Counted from the first letter of the stretch, positions 11,590 to 25,199 are shown. The stretch is 64,000 bases of DNA from Anthostomella pinea (GCA_963556695.1 CAUWAG010000004.1:124001-188000), one strand, 5' to 3'. Program-made: numbers and translations. The notes: a model not told the origin generated them from the letters alone.

Positions 11590-12468
11590 TCAATGGCAAG
11601 AAAGAACGCCCTGAAGACAATAAAAGCCAATCAGAAAGAGGTGGCAGAAGGTGCCGCCAATTGTGACGACAGAGAAGGCCCTCAACGCCGCCTTCAGGTC
11701 CGCAGTAACGTGACCTCCTGGGAGATACATGTCCGGTTCGTTCGGCATATTCCAGTCTTTGATCAATCCTTTGCACACCAAGCCACAGGATACGACCCAC
11801 GGCACGGACGTGACCACATTCAAAGGCAAAAACATCCGCCATCTGCTCCCTTTCACCCTCCTCTTTGATTTGAAAGAGAGCACCAAAACGGCCACTGAGA
11901 GCGGTACAGCAGCGAGAACCAGCACTAGCTCGGCCAGATAGGGGTGGGACAGCTGATGGGGATCGGTGATCCAGATGCTTATGAACAGGGGGCCATACCA
12001 GAGCGCGCCGGTAAGAGCGAGCAGCAGCCCAGTCTTGAGGATGATTTCTAGGAAAAAGGCGAAGGTGTTGTTGATCCCTTGCGCACCTTTGATTACGTCC
12101 ATCATTTGTCGACCCAGATCATTATTACTGTCCGCCATGTGTCTGGTATCTTTAGAGGATATTTCTGGTTCCAGGTTATCAGATGATATTCTGGAGGGAC
12201 CTTCGTACGAGGCCGAATGCCGCGACCTGTTAGGCGCTGCGGAGTGTTGTCTTATATCTTGCTGAGTGTCTCCTGCTGATGAGGAATATTGACGTTCACT
12301 ACTGCTGGTGAATGGGTTACAAGGAGACTGGAGATCGCTCCGTATGGACAGTGAACGAGGTGTTGAACACGAACTTGGTGTAAAAGGCCGGTTCAAAGTT
12401 TCCGAATGGGTTCCTTCTGATATAGGTGATGGTGGGCTGGGAATATCGTTGCTCTCTTCATCAAACAT
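11590..12468 (-). CDS. predicted four-helix membrane protein, function unknown
   Basis: Uninterrupted 292-aa frame. Residues 1-125 are Ser/Pro-rich and polar, probably disordered (PSPPSPISEGTHSE at the start). The rest has four hydrophobic segments. The first is about 130-165 (FAFFLEIILKTGLLLALTGA), the second about 178-200 (LAELVLVLAAVPLSVAVLVL), the third about 215-235 (VVTSVPWVVSCGLVCKGLI) and the fourth near the C-terminus (VVTIGGTFCHLFLIGFYCL). No family is recognised. Both termini are uncertain. An internal Met near residue 110 (MADSNNDLGRQMM) could start a shorter protein. The frame ends abruptly in the last helix while a charged coiled-coil-like frame continues nearby to 11432, so a missed intron or a frameshift at the 3' end is possible. 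Confidence 0.55.
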   Translation of the reverse strand: MFDEESNDIPSPPSPISEGTHSETLNRPFTPSSCSTPRSLSIRSDLQSPCNPFTSSSERQYSSSAGDTQQDIRQHSAAPNRSRHSASYEGPSRISSDNLEPEISSKDTRHMADSNNDLGRQMMDVIKGAQGINNTFAFFLEIILKTGLLLALTGALWYGPLFISIWITDPHQLSHPYLAELVLVLAAVPLSVAVLVLSFKSKRRVKGSRWRMFLPLNVVTSVPWVVSCGLVCKGLIKDWNMPNEPDMYLPGGHVTADLKAALRAFSVVTIGGTFCHLFLIGFYCLQGVLSCH

Positions 12469-15400
12469 GAGTGAGTCTAATAGGTTGCCACAGGCATGCT
12501 GCCCGCGTTGATGGTCTGATTTTGTGGTCCGTGGTTTGCTGGTGCATAGGGTCTGAGAGAATCAAAAGGAGCAGTAGGAGTTAGCGAGCACTACACCTTT
12601 AAGTATCAAAATTCCTGCCCACGGACAGCAGTGAGCTGCTGTTTCTCTGGCTGAATGTAACACCTAGAAGCCAACGGTTACTCCACAGTTGATCACAAGA
12701 GCCCAACGATAACATGCTTCTTTGTCGTCGAGAGTCATCCGCTCCATTTCGAAGTTGATTTCCTTGAACAGACAGCCCAACATACGCTGCAAACCGAATC
12801 AACGGTTTCATATTGGGAAGCGAGGCCATATATCTGGCAAAGAGCAGTGCAATGTTGGTTTCAAGCGACGGTGCGAAGTAACACGCGGTCATCTGGTCGA
12901 GGCTCAGGGGCTTCTTTGTTCTCGGCGAGCTCTTTGTCTGGGGCGGTTGAGCAACGTCCAGCCAACCTCGGGTTTTTCCTTTGTCCTCGAAAGCCTGCAG
13001 TCTTGACGTCGCGTGATCCGCTCCAATAGATGTTGATACCGTACCGCCCAAAGTGGTTGAAATGACGAAGCAGTTGGGCTGTGTTGCTGTTACTGAACCT
13101 ATCCCTCCTTGGGGTCGGGCGGCTCTTGCAGCTCGGCCAGCCTCCCACTCAGCAACCTGCCGGGGTTATCTTCGACTGGCAGACATTTGCCCTCGCTTCA
13201 CCATCTGACTTCACCATCTGACTTCACCGGGCGAAGACTGGCCCGACGATTGCGGGCGCAGAGGGCGCATACGTGTGTATGCTGGGTACTATTTTGGACG
13301 GGTAGAAGGTCAGCTCTTCTGCAACTATTGTCAATGATTTCTTACTTTCTTCTCGCATCACAGGGAGCGAACAAGGCTGTCCTGTTTTCCAGAACATGAG
13401 ATTGGCATTTTACCTACCAGTATGGTTATATCAGCCGGTGTTGGACGGATTCAAACTAGGCTTCCAGACTGTACGAAGCCGCGGGGCTGACCACTCCAGG
13501 TTAAATCCTTTCCACAGACTGTTTCTAGCTCCAATTGCCTACTGTTCTCACCGAGACGTAACTACGTCGTCGAACCTCGGAGAGGCCTACCACATCAGCT
13601 AGCCCCAAGGTCCCCTTTACTCAAGCTCCAAGCCAAGACGTTGTTGAGTGAGGGCTGGGATATAACGAAAGACCATGACATCTCGGTATTATCGCGACAG
13701 TCCTCCTGTCATTGCCGTTTAAGGCTTTCATGAGCAGAAATACCCAGTGTCCCCTCCCTACGAACGAAGGAGACCTGTCATCGAAGCCGCGTCGAGTCGG
13801 GTTGTTGTCCAGTGATTAGGGGGGAGGAGTCCTGGGACGAATGTACACTCGGCTGTCAGATAAGCAAGCCGAGTAGTTTGTTATCCGGGCGTGCAACAAC
13901 GACACGGCGCCTGCTATTGCATGCTCGATGTGCCGTCCACACTCGAGATGGTATGTCTGCTTCGTCATGTAAACCAGCCAAAGCTGTCAGCACGACAATG
14001 GAAGTCACGGTTAGAACGGAAGACGTCGGCTCTGCTCGGATTCGATATGTAAAATTCGTGCGTCCTGAGACTTCCCACGGCATGGGCTTACCGACGGGTA
14101 TCTCGCTATGTTGCGAATAATGCACACAACATGGGCGAATGCGTGTAACCATGTACTGCTGCTGGTCCAGCATCGAGCAGAGTTCCTGCATGATATCAGC
14201 TCAGACTTACATCAGATGGTCACCCGTCATCTGATCAGGTGCGTTCGTTCATCAGCAGTTCGGGATTCAACACGGAGCCTTTCTGTAAGATATCAAACAC
14301 CGGTGTCCATAAGCAAGCTGACCAGGGCTAGGGCGTACCCATAGCGTCAGCAAGGTGTATCTGGCGGCATCAACTGATTCTCTGGAGTTGATAGAGATTG
14401 TCTCCTGGAGAAAGGGGACGAGCCAAGTGAACACCGGCGCGGTCCCGTTACGTGATCGGGGACGTGTGCCGTAAACGGGCCAGTAGGAGTGCCTGTAGTC
14501 TGCGCGAGGCGATATCCGCATCTTCTCATTTCCATCGTGTCGGTCGGGCCCTATGTTGTACCTGGGCAAAAGCGTAGAAGCCAGTGGCGGTCAGAGCCCG
14601 GGACAGTCGCATCGTACATACACCTGCCTGTCACATGCCGACGGCACAATCACTCGGCCGGATGAACTACCCACGCTCGACTCATAGCCTGTTGGAACCG
14701 CAGCGAAGGGTAGCCAACGGCCAGAGCGATGCAGGTTTCCATAGAGGCGGTGCGATGGTCCATGGCCCACGGGGCCACATCGCAGAGACTCGAGAGATTG
14801 GGGCCCTACCTACTCCATGTGACCAAACATGACCCTTGCATCAATTGATGTGATATGAAGAAGACAGCAGCTTTTGCTGGTTAAGGTACGGGGCAGTACC
14901 TAGACTCTGTCTGGCAGGAAAGGGGGGAAGTCGGACGGGACCAATGGATAAATGGATAATAAGTGGAAGATGGAAGCGCGATCTGCATGCGGGCGTCCCT
15001 GGCGTCTCGGCAGAGGTGCAGATCTCGTAGGGCTGTGCCTTTTGGTAGCTTTCCCAGATGCTGACAAATCACAAGTCTTGTTGTAATCTATCAGTGGTCT
15101 GGGTGGTGCTTGATTAAAAGGTCGGATGGAAAGGATTCCATCCGAGATGTATCTAAACACCTAAATTACAGTGGTGAGGTACCTGGGGCAACAGGTGGGT
15201 TGCCAGGCATCCTTTATCCGTTGACCTCCATCACATCTGGTGGGGTTATCGGGATACTCCATATGGTCCATGCTCTGGATCCACAGGGCTGAGAGGAGTA
15301 TGTCATGCATTTATGTATTATTCATTTATCGAGCACAAGAACACTCTAACAATGCACAGTGCCTAGTGCACAGTGCTTTCCCATGACTGGCGGAAGAGGC

Positions 15401-16307
15401 GGTGTGTGCTAGTTAGTAGTACCTTAGTAAGGAGGTAGCTTGCCTCACCAGTTGATCCGCAGTCCTTCCCTTTCGATCTCGACGCGACGGCGATCAACGA
15501 TAGGGCTGTGTGTGTGACCCGGTCACCGGACGTCCACGGCCGGGCATGATTCGTTACCGCCTGGTCGGTGATGAACGATGGGACTGCATGTTGTTTTGCA
15601 GACGTCGGTTGTTGTTATTGTTGTTGATATTATTGATGTTGTTGTTGCCACTGGCTTACGAGGGTGGATGTGCTCGGATACGAGAAACCAACAGTCCACA
15701 GCCTACAGGGCGAATGCACGGGCACGTGTGTGGGCACCATCTGCTCAGCTGAAGGCGACATGCAGACTGCAGACCGCAGACCGCAGACTGCAGACCGTAT
15801 ACAATACCACGTCGCCCCCAAGCTGAGGAGACCTGACCTCGAGACCTGGCCGTGTTACCTACTCAAAGTGACGGCCTCGTCGTTACTGGAGTTGGCAGGG
15901 GGGGCTGACACGAACCAGGAAGTCTGAAGCCTAAAGGCCGTGGCCCAGTTCAGCCGTGCTGACAGAACACCATTCGGCCATGATAGGGTGCGATAGGGTG
16001 AGCGCATCTGCCAAGCCCTCGCAGCAACAGTGTTACCGAGACATGGACCCGCGAGACTACTGGCTGGCCGTCGTTCAGCTTTCAATGTTCCCAGAGGCAG
16101 ACAGGGACCTCCCGTCTTCCTTGCATTCAGAGACACTTCAGGAATCAGCACTCGACCTCCCTCTCTAATGTCACTCTAATGTCACTCTAATGTCACCGCG
16201 CTGACCTCTATCTGACATCTGACATCTGACATGGGAGTCTGTCCACCACTGTCATCAACGCGAAGCTCATCCCCCATCCACCACTGCTTTCCGGACCCGG
16301 CCCGCGC
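12469..16307. other. gene-poor region with minor tandem repeats
   Basis: I find no gene I can defend. A 150-codon minus-strand frame (12599-13051) has no family resemblance. Simple repeats: a duplicated TTCACCATCTGAC near 13197-13226, a TTG/TTA-rich tract near 15608-15650, five 7-bp GCAGAC(C/T) units at 15762-15796, three CTCTAATGTCA units at 16163-16195 and three TCTGACA units at 16211-16231. Base composition is not strongly AT-rich, so this is not an obvious RIP desert. Confidence 0.45.
16163..16195. repeat. 11-bp tandem repeat, three copies
   Basis: Three exact copies of CTCTAATGTCA. A second array, three copies of TCTGACA, follows at 16211-16231. Both lie just upstream of the membrane-protein gene that starts at 16308, possibly in its promoter or leader. 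Confidence 0.8.
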
Positions 16308-18029
16308 TTGGAGTATTGGCACACCCGCCCCAGCCTGGCCTTTCCAACGACCCTTATTTTATTACGATACGGGCTGCCGCTGGCTACTGTCTGTCTCATG
16401 TGGGCCTCAACCGAGACTGGCTGGCTATATTTCTCCATCCAGCCAAGTCAGATCCCGCGATGGGCCGCTCTTGGTGTCGTGCTCGCCCAGCTGTTGTTCA
16501 TATATATGTCTCTTTCTGTCACCGGTAGGTCGCCTGTTCATGACAAAGGTCCCGCCTTTCTTTTCTGGCAACCAACCGGATGGCAAGCTGCCCATTGTGT
16601 AGTCTGACATCAAAGGCTCGACTGGCTTCTGGATGAGCGTGGGGGAATCTCACGTTGGTCTCTCGTGGCCACCACTCTACCTTGTTTACTTTTCTCGCTG
16701 GTACTCGGCGCAGATCTTTTGTCACTCCCTTCCCGCGGCCGTGTACGTCGCCGGCAGAGCCTTGTTTGTTGAGCCTCTGGCCAACGGCGTGCCCGTATTG
16801 GCCCTCCCGCCGCCCTCTTACATATCAGATCCGCTCACCCCTCTGCAACCCTGCCAGCTCCCTGGCGGCCTGGCACCCGAGTATTACGTATCTTCCCAAG
16901 CATCACTGTTAAATCTACTCGCCTCAGCGGGGTCCTCCTTGCTCGGTATCAAGGTTGTCCTAATCGACAATCTGGTCCACCCTCCCCGGAGTAGCACAAG
17001 CCCGCCAGCCCCAGACAGCCATGAGAATACATCTATCAGTTTCCTCAAACAGCAGGTATGCCCGCTGTCAACCTACCGCAGCAGCTGCCCCATGGTAACG
17101 CCACCTTGAGTTCACTGTCCTCGGTCCAGGTGCGGCTCTTACTCCATCTCACTGTTCCTCTTCTGGGATCTGTATTTCTCGCTGCATTTTTCGTATGGTT
17201 CGGGGGAAGATATAAACCACGCGCTGGCCACTCCCCCAGGGAGCTGGCCATTGCTACGACCAGCCAGCACAAACTCGGGTTTCCAGACCAATCACGTGGA
17301 GTCAGCACCAGGAGTAGTATCATGTCAGCCAACACGGTCTCTGATGTGTCTTCCATCAGACAAGACGGATACCTGGACCAGGTTCGAGCTCGGGAAAGCC
17401 ACAGCAGGTCCCGTGAACGAAACAGCAAAGAAGAGTCGCAGGAAGACATGTCAGAATCATGGAAGGGTGATGCAACCCTCCCGCGAACCCTCAAGCCTCG
17501 CCCTCCGCCACCGCTGCCACCAGTACCACTCACCATCTCCACGGGCAGCTTGACCTTTCAGGATCATCGTCCGAGTTCTGCGGCCTCGATCAGTGGCGAC
17601 GACGAGCGAAGCCTTTCTCATCATGCGGGCCCAGAATACGATCCCGTCACTTCTTCAGAATCAAGTTCGACGGCAGTGTCGGGCACTCAGATCTCATATC
17701 AAAAACCGAGACGTAGATCCTACACCAAGGTACTGCCACTCCGTTCACCTCAGTCTACGTCTCCTGCGGAGTTAGGCAGCAAAGCGTCGTCTTACTCGCC
17801 AAGTGCGTCCCCGTCCTCGAGTCCAATGCTGCCACTGGCGCCGCACGAGTCTTTCGAGCCAAGGGAGATTATCTCGGTTACTGACGACTCGGGGGCGGGG
17901 TGGAGGCGACATACTCGCGTCTATGACGGAGGTGTTTGTCTGGCTTGTATGGCATCAACGGGACAAGACGGTCACGATAGCCAGGGGGGCTTCTATGGTG
18001 ACAATGTACCCATGGATCAGCGGCGATAA
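16308..18029 (+). CDS. conserved fungal membrane protein with Ser/Pro-rich tail, function unknown
   Basis: Three exons join in frame to a 518-aa protein: 16308-16524, 16616-17055 and 17130-18029. The introns are 16525-16615 (GTAGGT, CTGAC branch, AAAG) and 17056-17129 (GTATGC...CCAG). The N-terminus has two hydrophobic segments (TLILLRYGLPLATVCLMWAS; WAALGVVLAQLLFIYMSLSV). The middle exon adds moderately hydrophobic stretches. A strong helix opens exon 3 (LLLHLTVPLLGSVFLAAFFVWF, about 222-243). The ~250-residue tail is Ser/Pro/Arg-rich and looks cytosolic and disordered (RPPPPLPPVPLT). It ends with a motif I believe recurs in Pezizomycotina hypotheticals: WRRHTRVYDGGVCLACM, GGFYGDNVP. The first splice junction is less certain than the second. 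No function is proposed. Confidence 0.65.
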
Positions 18030-21000
18030 ACCGGCACTGCCACACAAACATCAGATTAAGAGTAGTCTCACAGGCGTTACGGCGCATTTCTCTGGGAGTC
18101 GCAGTGTCGGATCTTTCTGCAAGGACGGTGTGCCGCAACTCGTTGAGCATCACTGGTCACGTCGTTCTTTACTGCATTCTGATAGGTACCGCCAACGTGT
18201 TGGACTTTTGGAGTGGTGAAGCTTGGTATGGCAATTGGTTATGGCATAAGAGATAGGGGAAGTGGAGTTTTGGGATATCCCATGTCTCCCTAACGGCTGC
18301 AACGACCATTTTCCTTGTCCAAACTTTTCGTGTACATAAATCACTTCAAGTACATGAAACTTGGACCTGGCAGTTTTGCCACTTTGTCCACCGAGGCGTT
18401 CAATAATGCGTTCTTCTTTCGGTCCCACCTGCTTACCGAACGGCGGCTTCGGCTCTGCCGATCAGGTCGTCGAGTCTTTCGCCGCATCCTGGGGGGTAGC
18501 AGGGAATACGTACCATCCTGACTGCTCAGCCACGATAGAACCAACTTCCAACAGGTTTTCCAGCTAGCATGCGCTCTACGCTCGGAATGTTACCGAAGCC
18601 CAAATCGTCTTTGTCCTTGGATTGCGACTCATCAAGTAATCAGTCGGCAAATCCGAGAACACCCCTAGGCCCGAAACGCTTCTCCTCGGCAACGGGTGGG
18701 CGGCCGTCGCGGACTGCCCTGGTCAGATACTGGTCTTCTGAGGCTTCTTCGCCGCGGTGAACCTGACTGCCCACTCCACTGGATCGATCTGCCAAACGCC
18801 TGTTTCCCAAACAAGGAGATAAGAGGCGTATCTACACGCGGCGATCCACCTATAAGGCTGCCGCCGCATGCGAGCCGATTTGTCGATCTCTGCCGCATGC
18901 AGCCCAGCCAGAAGTACGGTAACATCCAGTCGGGGGAGCGGCTGCCGTCGCGTCGCGGTGGACGATCTCTGCACGGCTGGACAGCAAGGCTCACCGAGCG
19001 CCAGGAATAGCGCTGTCTCTACATATCGTTTCATCCCTATCTTTATACCCGAACCCTGGCGGGAATTTGGTCAGACCCAACATCCCTTGCATGCAGCCCG
19101 CAGCTTCGATCCCGCCGAGTAGTTGGGTACTTTGGTTTGATCCTTCGAATAGGGCGCCCTACCCGAGCCTCCTGTCAGCCTGCCCTCGACCGAGGCTTCT
19201 GGCGTCGTGTGCTGGCTACGGGCCGCGTCTGCGCAATCCTTCAGAATAATCTACCGAGCAATCTCACGTCAGCCTTGACCCGGGGCTCGAGCGTCAGGGT
19301 CGATTTCATGCGAACACCAGCACCTTCCGTAAATTACCTATATCAAGGACATGTAAGAATTCCCGAGATCATATGATGTATTCGGGCCATTACGAGGACC
19401 TGGCAGCATGCCACATCCGGCATGTCAAAGAAGCAGCCGATAGTACATCTGGGTTCTTTCGACGCCTACTGCCGCTGAGCTAGCTGCACAGGTACGGGAC
19501 TCTCTTGAAGAGATTGTCACGCATGGTAAAGCCACATCAGCTCGAACTTAACAGTTTACATCCCAGCTTGACGTTAATCGTGTTTGGGCCGGTATCGCAT
19601 TCGGACTTCACGAGCCAGGCAGGCATTGGCATACGGGACTTTCCGTGGAACTGTATCTGGTTAAGTACGTATCGTGACATTGTTTGATGCTTTTCCAGCT
19701 TCAGGGTCTCGTGTGTCGATCTCGGCAACGCCGCGAATGACCTTGGCCCCAGGCAGTATGTCATGAACATCCTCTTGGGGACATCCATCTTGCCGTGGCA
19801 ACGCCACTCTTGACTTCATCTTCCTGGCGCAACGACTATATCCAACCGAAGGTTCTCATCTTATCCCGCTCAAGCTCTTCCTACATTGACCAGGCGTGGC
19901 CTTACAAAAACGGGCCTTACCTCGCGGGAGTACCTGTGGGCTGTACCTACCTACTGTCCCAGGGTGGCAGGTTGTTCCTCTGAAGAGCCGTCACAGATTC
20001 ACCCTTTGGACGATGATAGGCCAATGTCGTCTGCAGAGCGTATCTGCCTTGGGGAGCGCATCGAGCAAAAGGACACGCAACGATGGCAGGCCATGGCCCC
20101 TGAAGTGTCCTGTGGACGGTGATAGAAAGTCTACCCCGGATCGACCCTGGACCACACGCCTCGGCTAAGCATTGGAAAGTCGGTCAGCGTGCTGACAAGC
20201 CGGATCTGGGCAGTACATCAAATGACGGCTCCGGTGTCAGACAGGATGAGCTGGGCCTTGGTCGGGTAGTAGGGAAAGGCTGCTAGGCTCAGGAATATCA
20301 ACGATCCATAAGCAATGAGAACTGAAGCTACCTGAGAAACAACGGTACGACACAGTCACAATGCTTTGGCGGCTGGTTCGATCCGATTTCTTCTCCATCC
20401 GTATCATGCTGATGCCGTGATCGTTGCTGCTGGTGTTGCCATTACCAATCGCAAACTCCTGCGTTGGACTTATGGCAAACCGATCCGACCTTGGTCCCAT
20501 TTGAAAACTAAGAAACTTAGGCTCCCAAGTTGCTATCTTGAGAGGGTAGCTTTCAAGATGTCGTCAACCGTTCCACCGAGCTCAGAACGTTGATGTATTA
20601 CCATGGGACATTCTCCAGAAGCCACGATCGACGGGGAGAAGCTTGCACCTGTCTCCGACAACACCGGAGTCCGTTGGAACCCCTTGACCTATAGAACACT
20701 GATGCAATCGACATGGTCAGAGGAGACCGTAAGCACCTTCACGAGCGGAACTGCCTGATAGGGCTCGTTATTGACTATGGACTCCGAGTCTGTAAGCCTT
20801 CAAGTACGACGACCAGGAAGTGCGCGACGACAAGCACACACGTGCTCGCTTTGCTTATTCTGGCATCTGTTGAGACCTCGCTCATGGGCCACTGTTGTGA
20901 CCATCACCGCCGATGGGCGGACCCCGTCACGGGTGGACGACTTCCCAGCCTGGGCTTTAAGGGGTATTCTGAAGCACGACTCCATGCTCATCTCGGCAGC

Positions 21001-24000
21001 CCGGAAAGCCCTGGGGAGTCTGGTTGGTGCCCGTATTTCAGCGACTGCGTAGGGTGATGTTGGAACCGAGCAATGCCATCCTGAGAGGCAAAGAGATTGG
21101 GCAAGAGAACATGCCATATTTCAAAAGCTATCACATACAGCTAATCGGAAGCATAGAAGAAAGAGTTTTCCCTTTTAGGATCCCTCTGAAATGGAGCTGA
21201 GGAGCTCTCCTTTATACCGTGATGGGGAGCTGCGCAGGACAATTCGCTGTGCATAGTCACGGGTACACGTTGCGACAAAAGCACGCGCGCAGACTCTCCT
21301 ATACCTAATATATATAGCTTGATTTTACCCTGTCCCTGGAGTTCGATAGGGGTGCGAGGACGGGGTCGCTGGTCCAAGTCTCGGTGTGAACTCCCAATTC
21401 TCCATAGAGAGACATCACCCAGCAGGTCCATCCAAGGCGTTGTGTCTTTCGAGAATTGCCTACGGCGACTTTGAGAATGGACCTTGTAGATCAGTACAAG
21501 ATACCTTACCCCTGAGAACGCAGACAGAAGCCCTCCAAGCCTCTGGGGGGAGTTCCAGTTTCCCCTAGTGATTGTATGACGAGGGAGGTCCATGAATAGA
21601 AGCGAACCATGCGTGTGTACCAACGGACCCAGGGCAGTGACAGTATGTCTTGGTTGGTTAAAAAACCCCCGAGCGCGAGTCGTATGCACCAAGTAGATCG
21701 TGATGTGCTCGCGATGCAAGTGCTGCTCCCAGTTTCAGCTGCAAGAGATTCACATGGCATAGGTAGGCGTCGCGTTGCACCAGAGCAAATGAATTTGTTA
21801 CACCCAATACACTGCAGAACCATGCGGAAGTTACATATCCCTATGTATCTCGATACGAGGAATATGAATCCTTGGTGTAGGCCCAGCAAAGCCCTGTACC
21901 ATAATCCCCATGACAAGAATTCACCCAAGTCGGACGGATGCAAGCCCGCGAGACCGGGCACCTACCTAAAATATCGACTTCTTCTTGGTATCATCGAGGC
22001 GACTGGCTGGCATGGAAAGAACTCGCTAGGCCAGGGATTGCTCCTCAGCTGACGTGACTACAGGCCGAGTTGTTCGAACCCTCTCACCGGCGCCGTCGAG
22101 TACAAGTTGCAGCTCTTTTTGTGCTAGACGCCGGATAAGGGCAGCACGATGCTGTCATGAGAGCGGCGATATCCACCTCAAGAAGAGCAGTGTGCACTCT
22201 CGACTGAATATGTGACTGATGCCCTCCATCGGGTAGCCCGAGTGCTTCCACGATGAGTGACTGCAGGATTGCCAGACTGCCGGACTCCGTGTCACAGCGT
22301 ACGAAAGGCGCCTGTCTTTTGAAGCATAGCAAGACAGTCACGCAAGCATCAACCGTGTACTTCCAATTGCAAGACTCGCCTCACGAGGGTGGCCCCGAGC
22401 TTCTTCAGCGAGCCCGAGTGTGCTAAATGCACGCATTCCAATAGGAAGATCTCGAAAGAAGTCTCATGATAACTAAACCGGCCGCCGGTTTACCCATGTG
22501 TGACGACATTGAAGGCCGCGATTGATCCCCTGAGCGAGATCACGTGTCGACCACGCGCTGCGAGGAGACCATGACGACTCCCCAGCCTGTGCGACGACGG
22601 CGGCAGGCTGAGCGTCGAGCCTTGGAACGGCCGTCAGCCGTCAGCCGCCAGCCGAACACGTGGGCAATGCTTCCTGCAGCGCCCCGGGCTTGCATCCACA
22701 CATGCATCATCCCATGGTATGATCCTCTTCCTCCGTACCATGGACCCAAGAGTGGTGATGGTGGTGGTGGTGATGGTGGTGGTTCATCCTCACGATCGAC
22801 ATCATGATTCATGGCCAGCCAAACTCGGTCAGCCAATTGGCGACGGCGACAGCGACGACGAGCGTGTAGTAGGGAACAGGCCAGGCGCTGACAATGGAAC
22901 CGGCAAGCGGGCAGCAAACGAGTGGATGGGAGACCAGCCACGTATGAACATGAGGTAGGGTCCAGGAGCGCGCCTGCGTTCGCTGATGAGCTTCTGTGGT
23001 TCGGCAAGCCGTCAGCTACAGAATAGGCGCCGTCGGCTTGCAGGAGAGGTAGAACGCAACGCCGCATAAGGTATGGTGATCACTGACCAGCAAGAACTTA
23101 ACTAGCTGAGGACAAGCGCGGAAGAATTCGAACGATGAATCCTTCGAGATGGCGTTGTATTATTATTAGCCGACCTGTCACAACCCTGCAACCCCGGCAA
23201 CATGGTCTGTCTCTACAGGACGTCTCAGATGTTTTTAGTAACTGGAGTCTGGGGCTGGGGCATCCGAACCTTTGATCACAAGGCCCTATCACTACTTAAG
23301 TATATATCGCGCCTATGTACCAGGTTCTAGGTACGACGTTGGTTGGTATGTAGATGGGACCAGGAAAGTCGAGTCTTGACTCTTGACACCGGCCTCGGAA
23401 GTTGGACGTGTGCAGTTCGATGTGTGGTGTTGGAACTCGCCATGTGGGTTAAGTACTATTATGCTGGCGTGTCGTGGGCCGTGGCCACTTGTCTCGCTTG
23501 TCTCCGGCCTTGAACGCCCCAAGGCCCAATGGTCAACGGCAATGTGAGCCGAATACCAAGAGTCCAAGACGCGTCAATGCTCATTTCAGGAAGGCCAGGA
23601 GTCCAGGATAGGTGCTGGGGCTGCTGGGTTTCAGTACTATGAAACGTCCCTTGAGCATGGATAGGTAGGTACTGGCTGACTGGCTGACTGGTACAGTACA
23701 GTTGTCAGTAATAATAGGTAGATCACCAGGGGGGGGGGGGGGGGTTCCTGGGGCCTGGGCTCGCTGGGGTCCCCTTTGTGGACAGTGCTGAGTGGACAAG
23801 CCCAGGTTGAAGACAGCGAGGGCGGTGTATTGTGCAACACCTTGATTAAATAAACATGAGCCAGCTGTGTGACAGAGAAGAGTCGGTTGGTTGATCGAAA
23901 AGGCCAAGTAGATGCTCGACGGCGACTTGTGGTCTCGTTGCCGCTGGCAGAAGACTCAAGAGGCGAAAGAGGGTGAGGGGCAGAAGGTGGACGGACATTG

Positions 24001-25199
24001 GATGCAGACGTGCGGAGAGAGGCAAGAGAGGTCGATTGGCTGGCTACAAGAGGCCAAACGTTGAAGAGAGCTGCAGCCTGCAGGCCTAGATAGATCACGT
24101 CTGGGCCGCCACCAATGACCATGCCAGCATGCCTTCAAGTCCGTGATACCTTCTTAACAGGCGATGAGCCATCTGGCCATCACCCATTGTGAGCACACAG
24201 TTGTGGCCAGCAGTGAGCACTCGTCTCAGCACAATTCCCTAAGGCTAGATGCACTTTTATATAGTAATACTCTGTACAGTACACGTCTGGCATTCTGCTT
24301 CCAACGCTGGTAAGTTGCATGCACTTGCAACCTCGAGACTTAGGTTGTGAGTTGTCGCTGTGTGAGCGCCGAGCGGTGATCGTCCTCCTACTGTGTACCT
24401 ACCTACCTTAGGTTAGGTATGGTGGTGGTGCAAGAGACGTAGCCCGAGGTACCCTGGACGACCAACCCCTAGCAGCAGCAGCCCCTGTGCGCCCCTGACG
24501 GCCTGCAGCTGTGAGTGGCCACTGGCCAGGCCCAGTTGCAACTTGCCAGTGCCCCAAGTTCATCCATGGACCATAACTTCATCCACGAAGTTTCCCCCCT
24601 GCCCCCCTGACTCGGCCGAGTGAGCCCTACCACTTCAGATTTGGCCACCAAGAGCTTTAATTTTTAACTTACGGTGTGAGTGTGCAGTCACTTTCGCAGG
24701 TGAATGCAGTTGGTCTTCGGCCCATCAACCTTCCAGCCCAATGCAGGCACAGTACCTAATGTATGTACTTTAGGTACCTACTAGGCGAGCCAATGAGGGG
24801 CCGCAGACTGACCGCCCCAGCCTGTGATTGTGACAGCTGCCACTGGGTGTGGCAATGGAATCAGCTCACCAATGAGTGGAGTGAGTAGCAGTTCGCACTG
24901 TGTAGCTTCCCCAGTCGCGATTAGTCCCCAGGCTGCAGCCAACCACAACTCCTCTCCAGCACCGACAACCCATCTCCGCACAGTCTATCAGGTACTTACC
25001 TTACCTAGGTACCTGATACTCGTACAGTTCCTGCTTACAGCTGTTTGTGCGCCGTGCGCCGGTCCATCCACTGAAGAGCCTTCGTCCCATTGGATTCATT
25101 CACTGCAGGTGCCAACTGGACAGCTGGACTCGCCTCCAGGGCTGTCGTTCCGGGGGTCCATCGCTACTAGGTGGAAGTAATTTCACTGTCGGGCAATCA
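18030..25199. other. long gene-poor region
   Basis: About 7 kb with no convincing gene. Short protein-like patches occur, for example a frame at 20603-20758 reading MGHSPEATIDGEKLAPVSDN and another at 20771-21052, but neither extends, splices cleanly or resembles a known family. They may be gene relics. Other contents are a GGT/GAT-rich tract (about 22750-22790), a run of 16 G at 23729-23744, and TACCT/AGGTA motifs at 24396-24420, 24755-24783 and 24990-25014. No tRNA or rRNA was found. Confidence 0.45.

Noticed and set aside
15762..15796. CRISPR-like array of GCAGAC units
   Set aside because: Seven-bp units without spacers in a eukaryotic genome; simple tandem slippage.
20340..20400. GGTTCGATCC near 20376 as a possible tRNA box B
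   Set aside because: No box A at suitable distance and no cloverleaf around it.
22540..23067. 175-codon minus-strand frame
   Set aside because: It includes the GGT/GAT microsatellite translated as Pro/Ser repeats and has no conserved features.
23240..23310. tRNA-like GGTTCGGATGCC on the minus strand
   Set aside because: Deviates from the B-box consensus and lacks acceptor and D stems.
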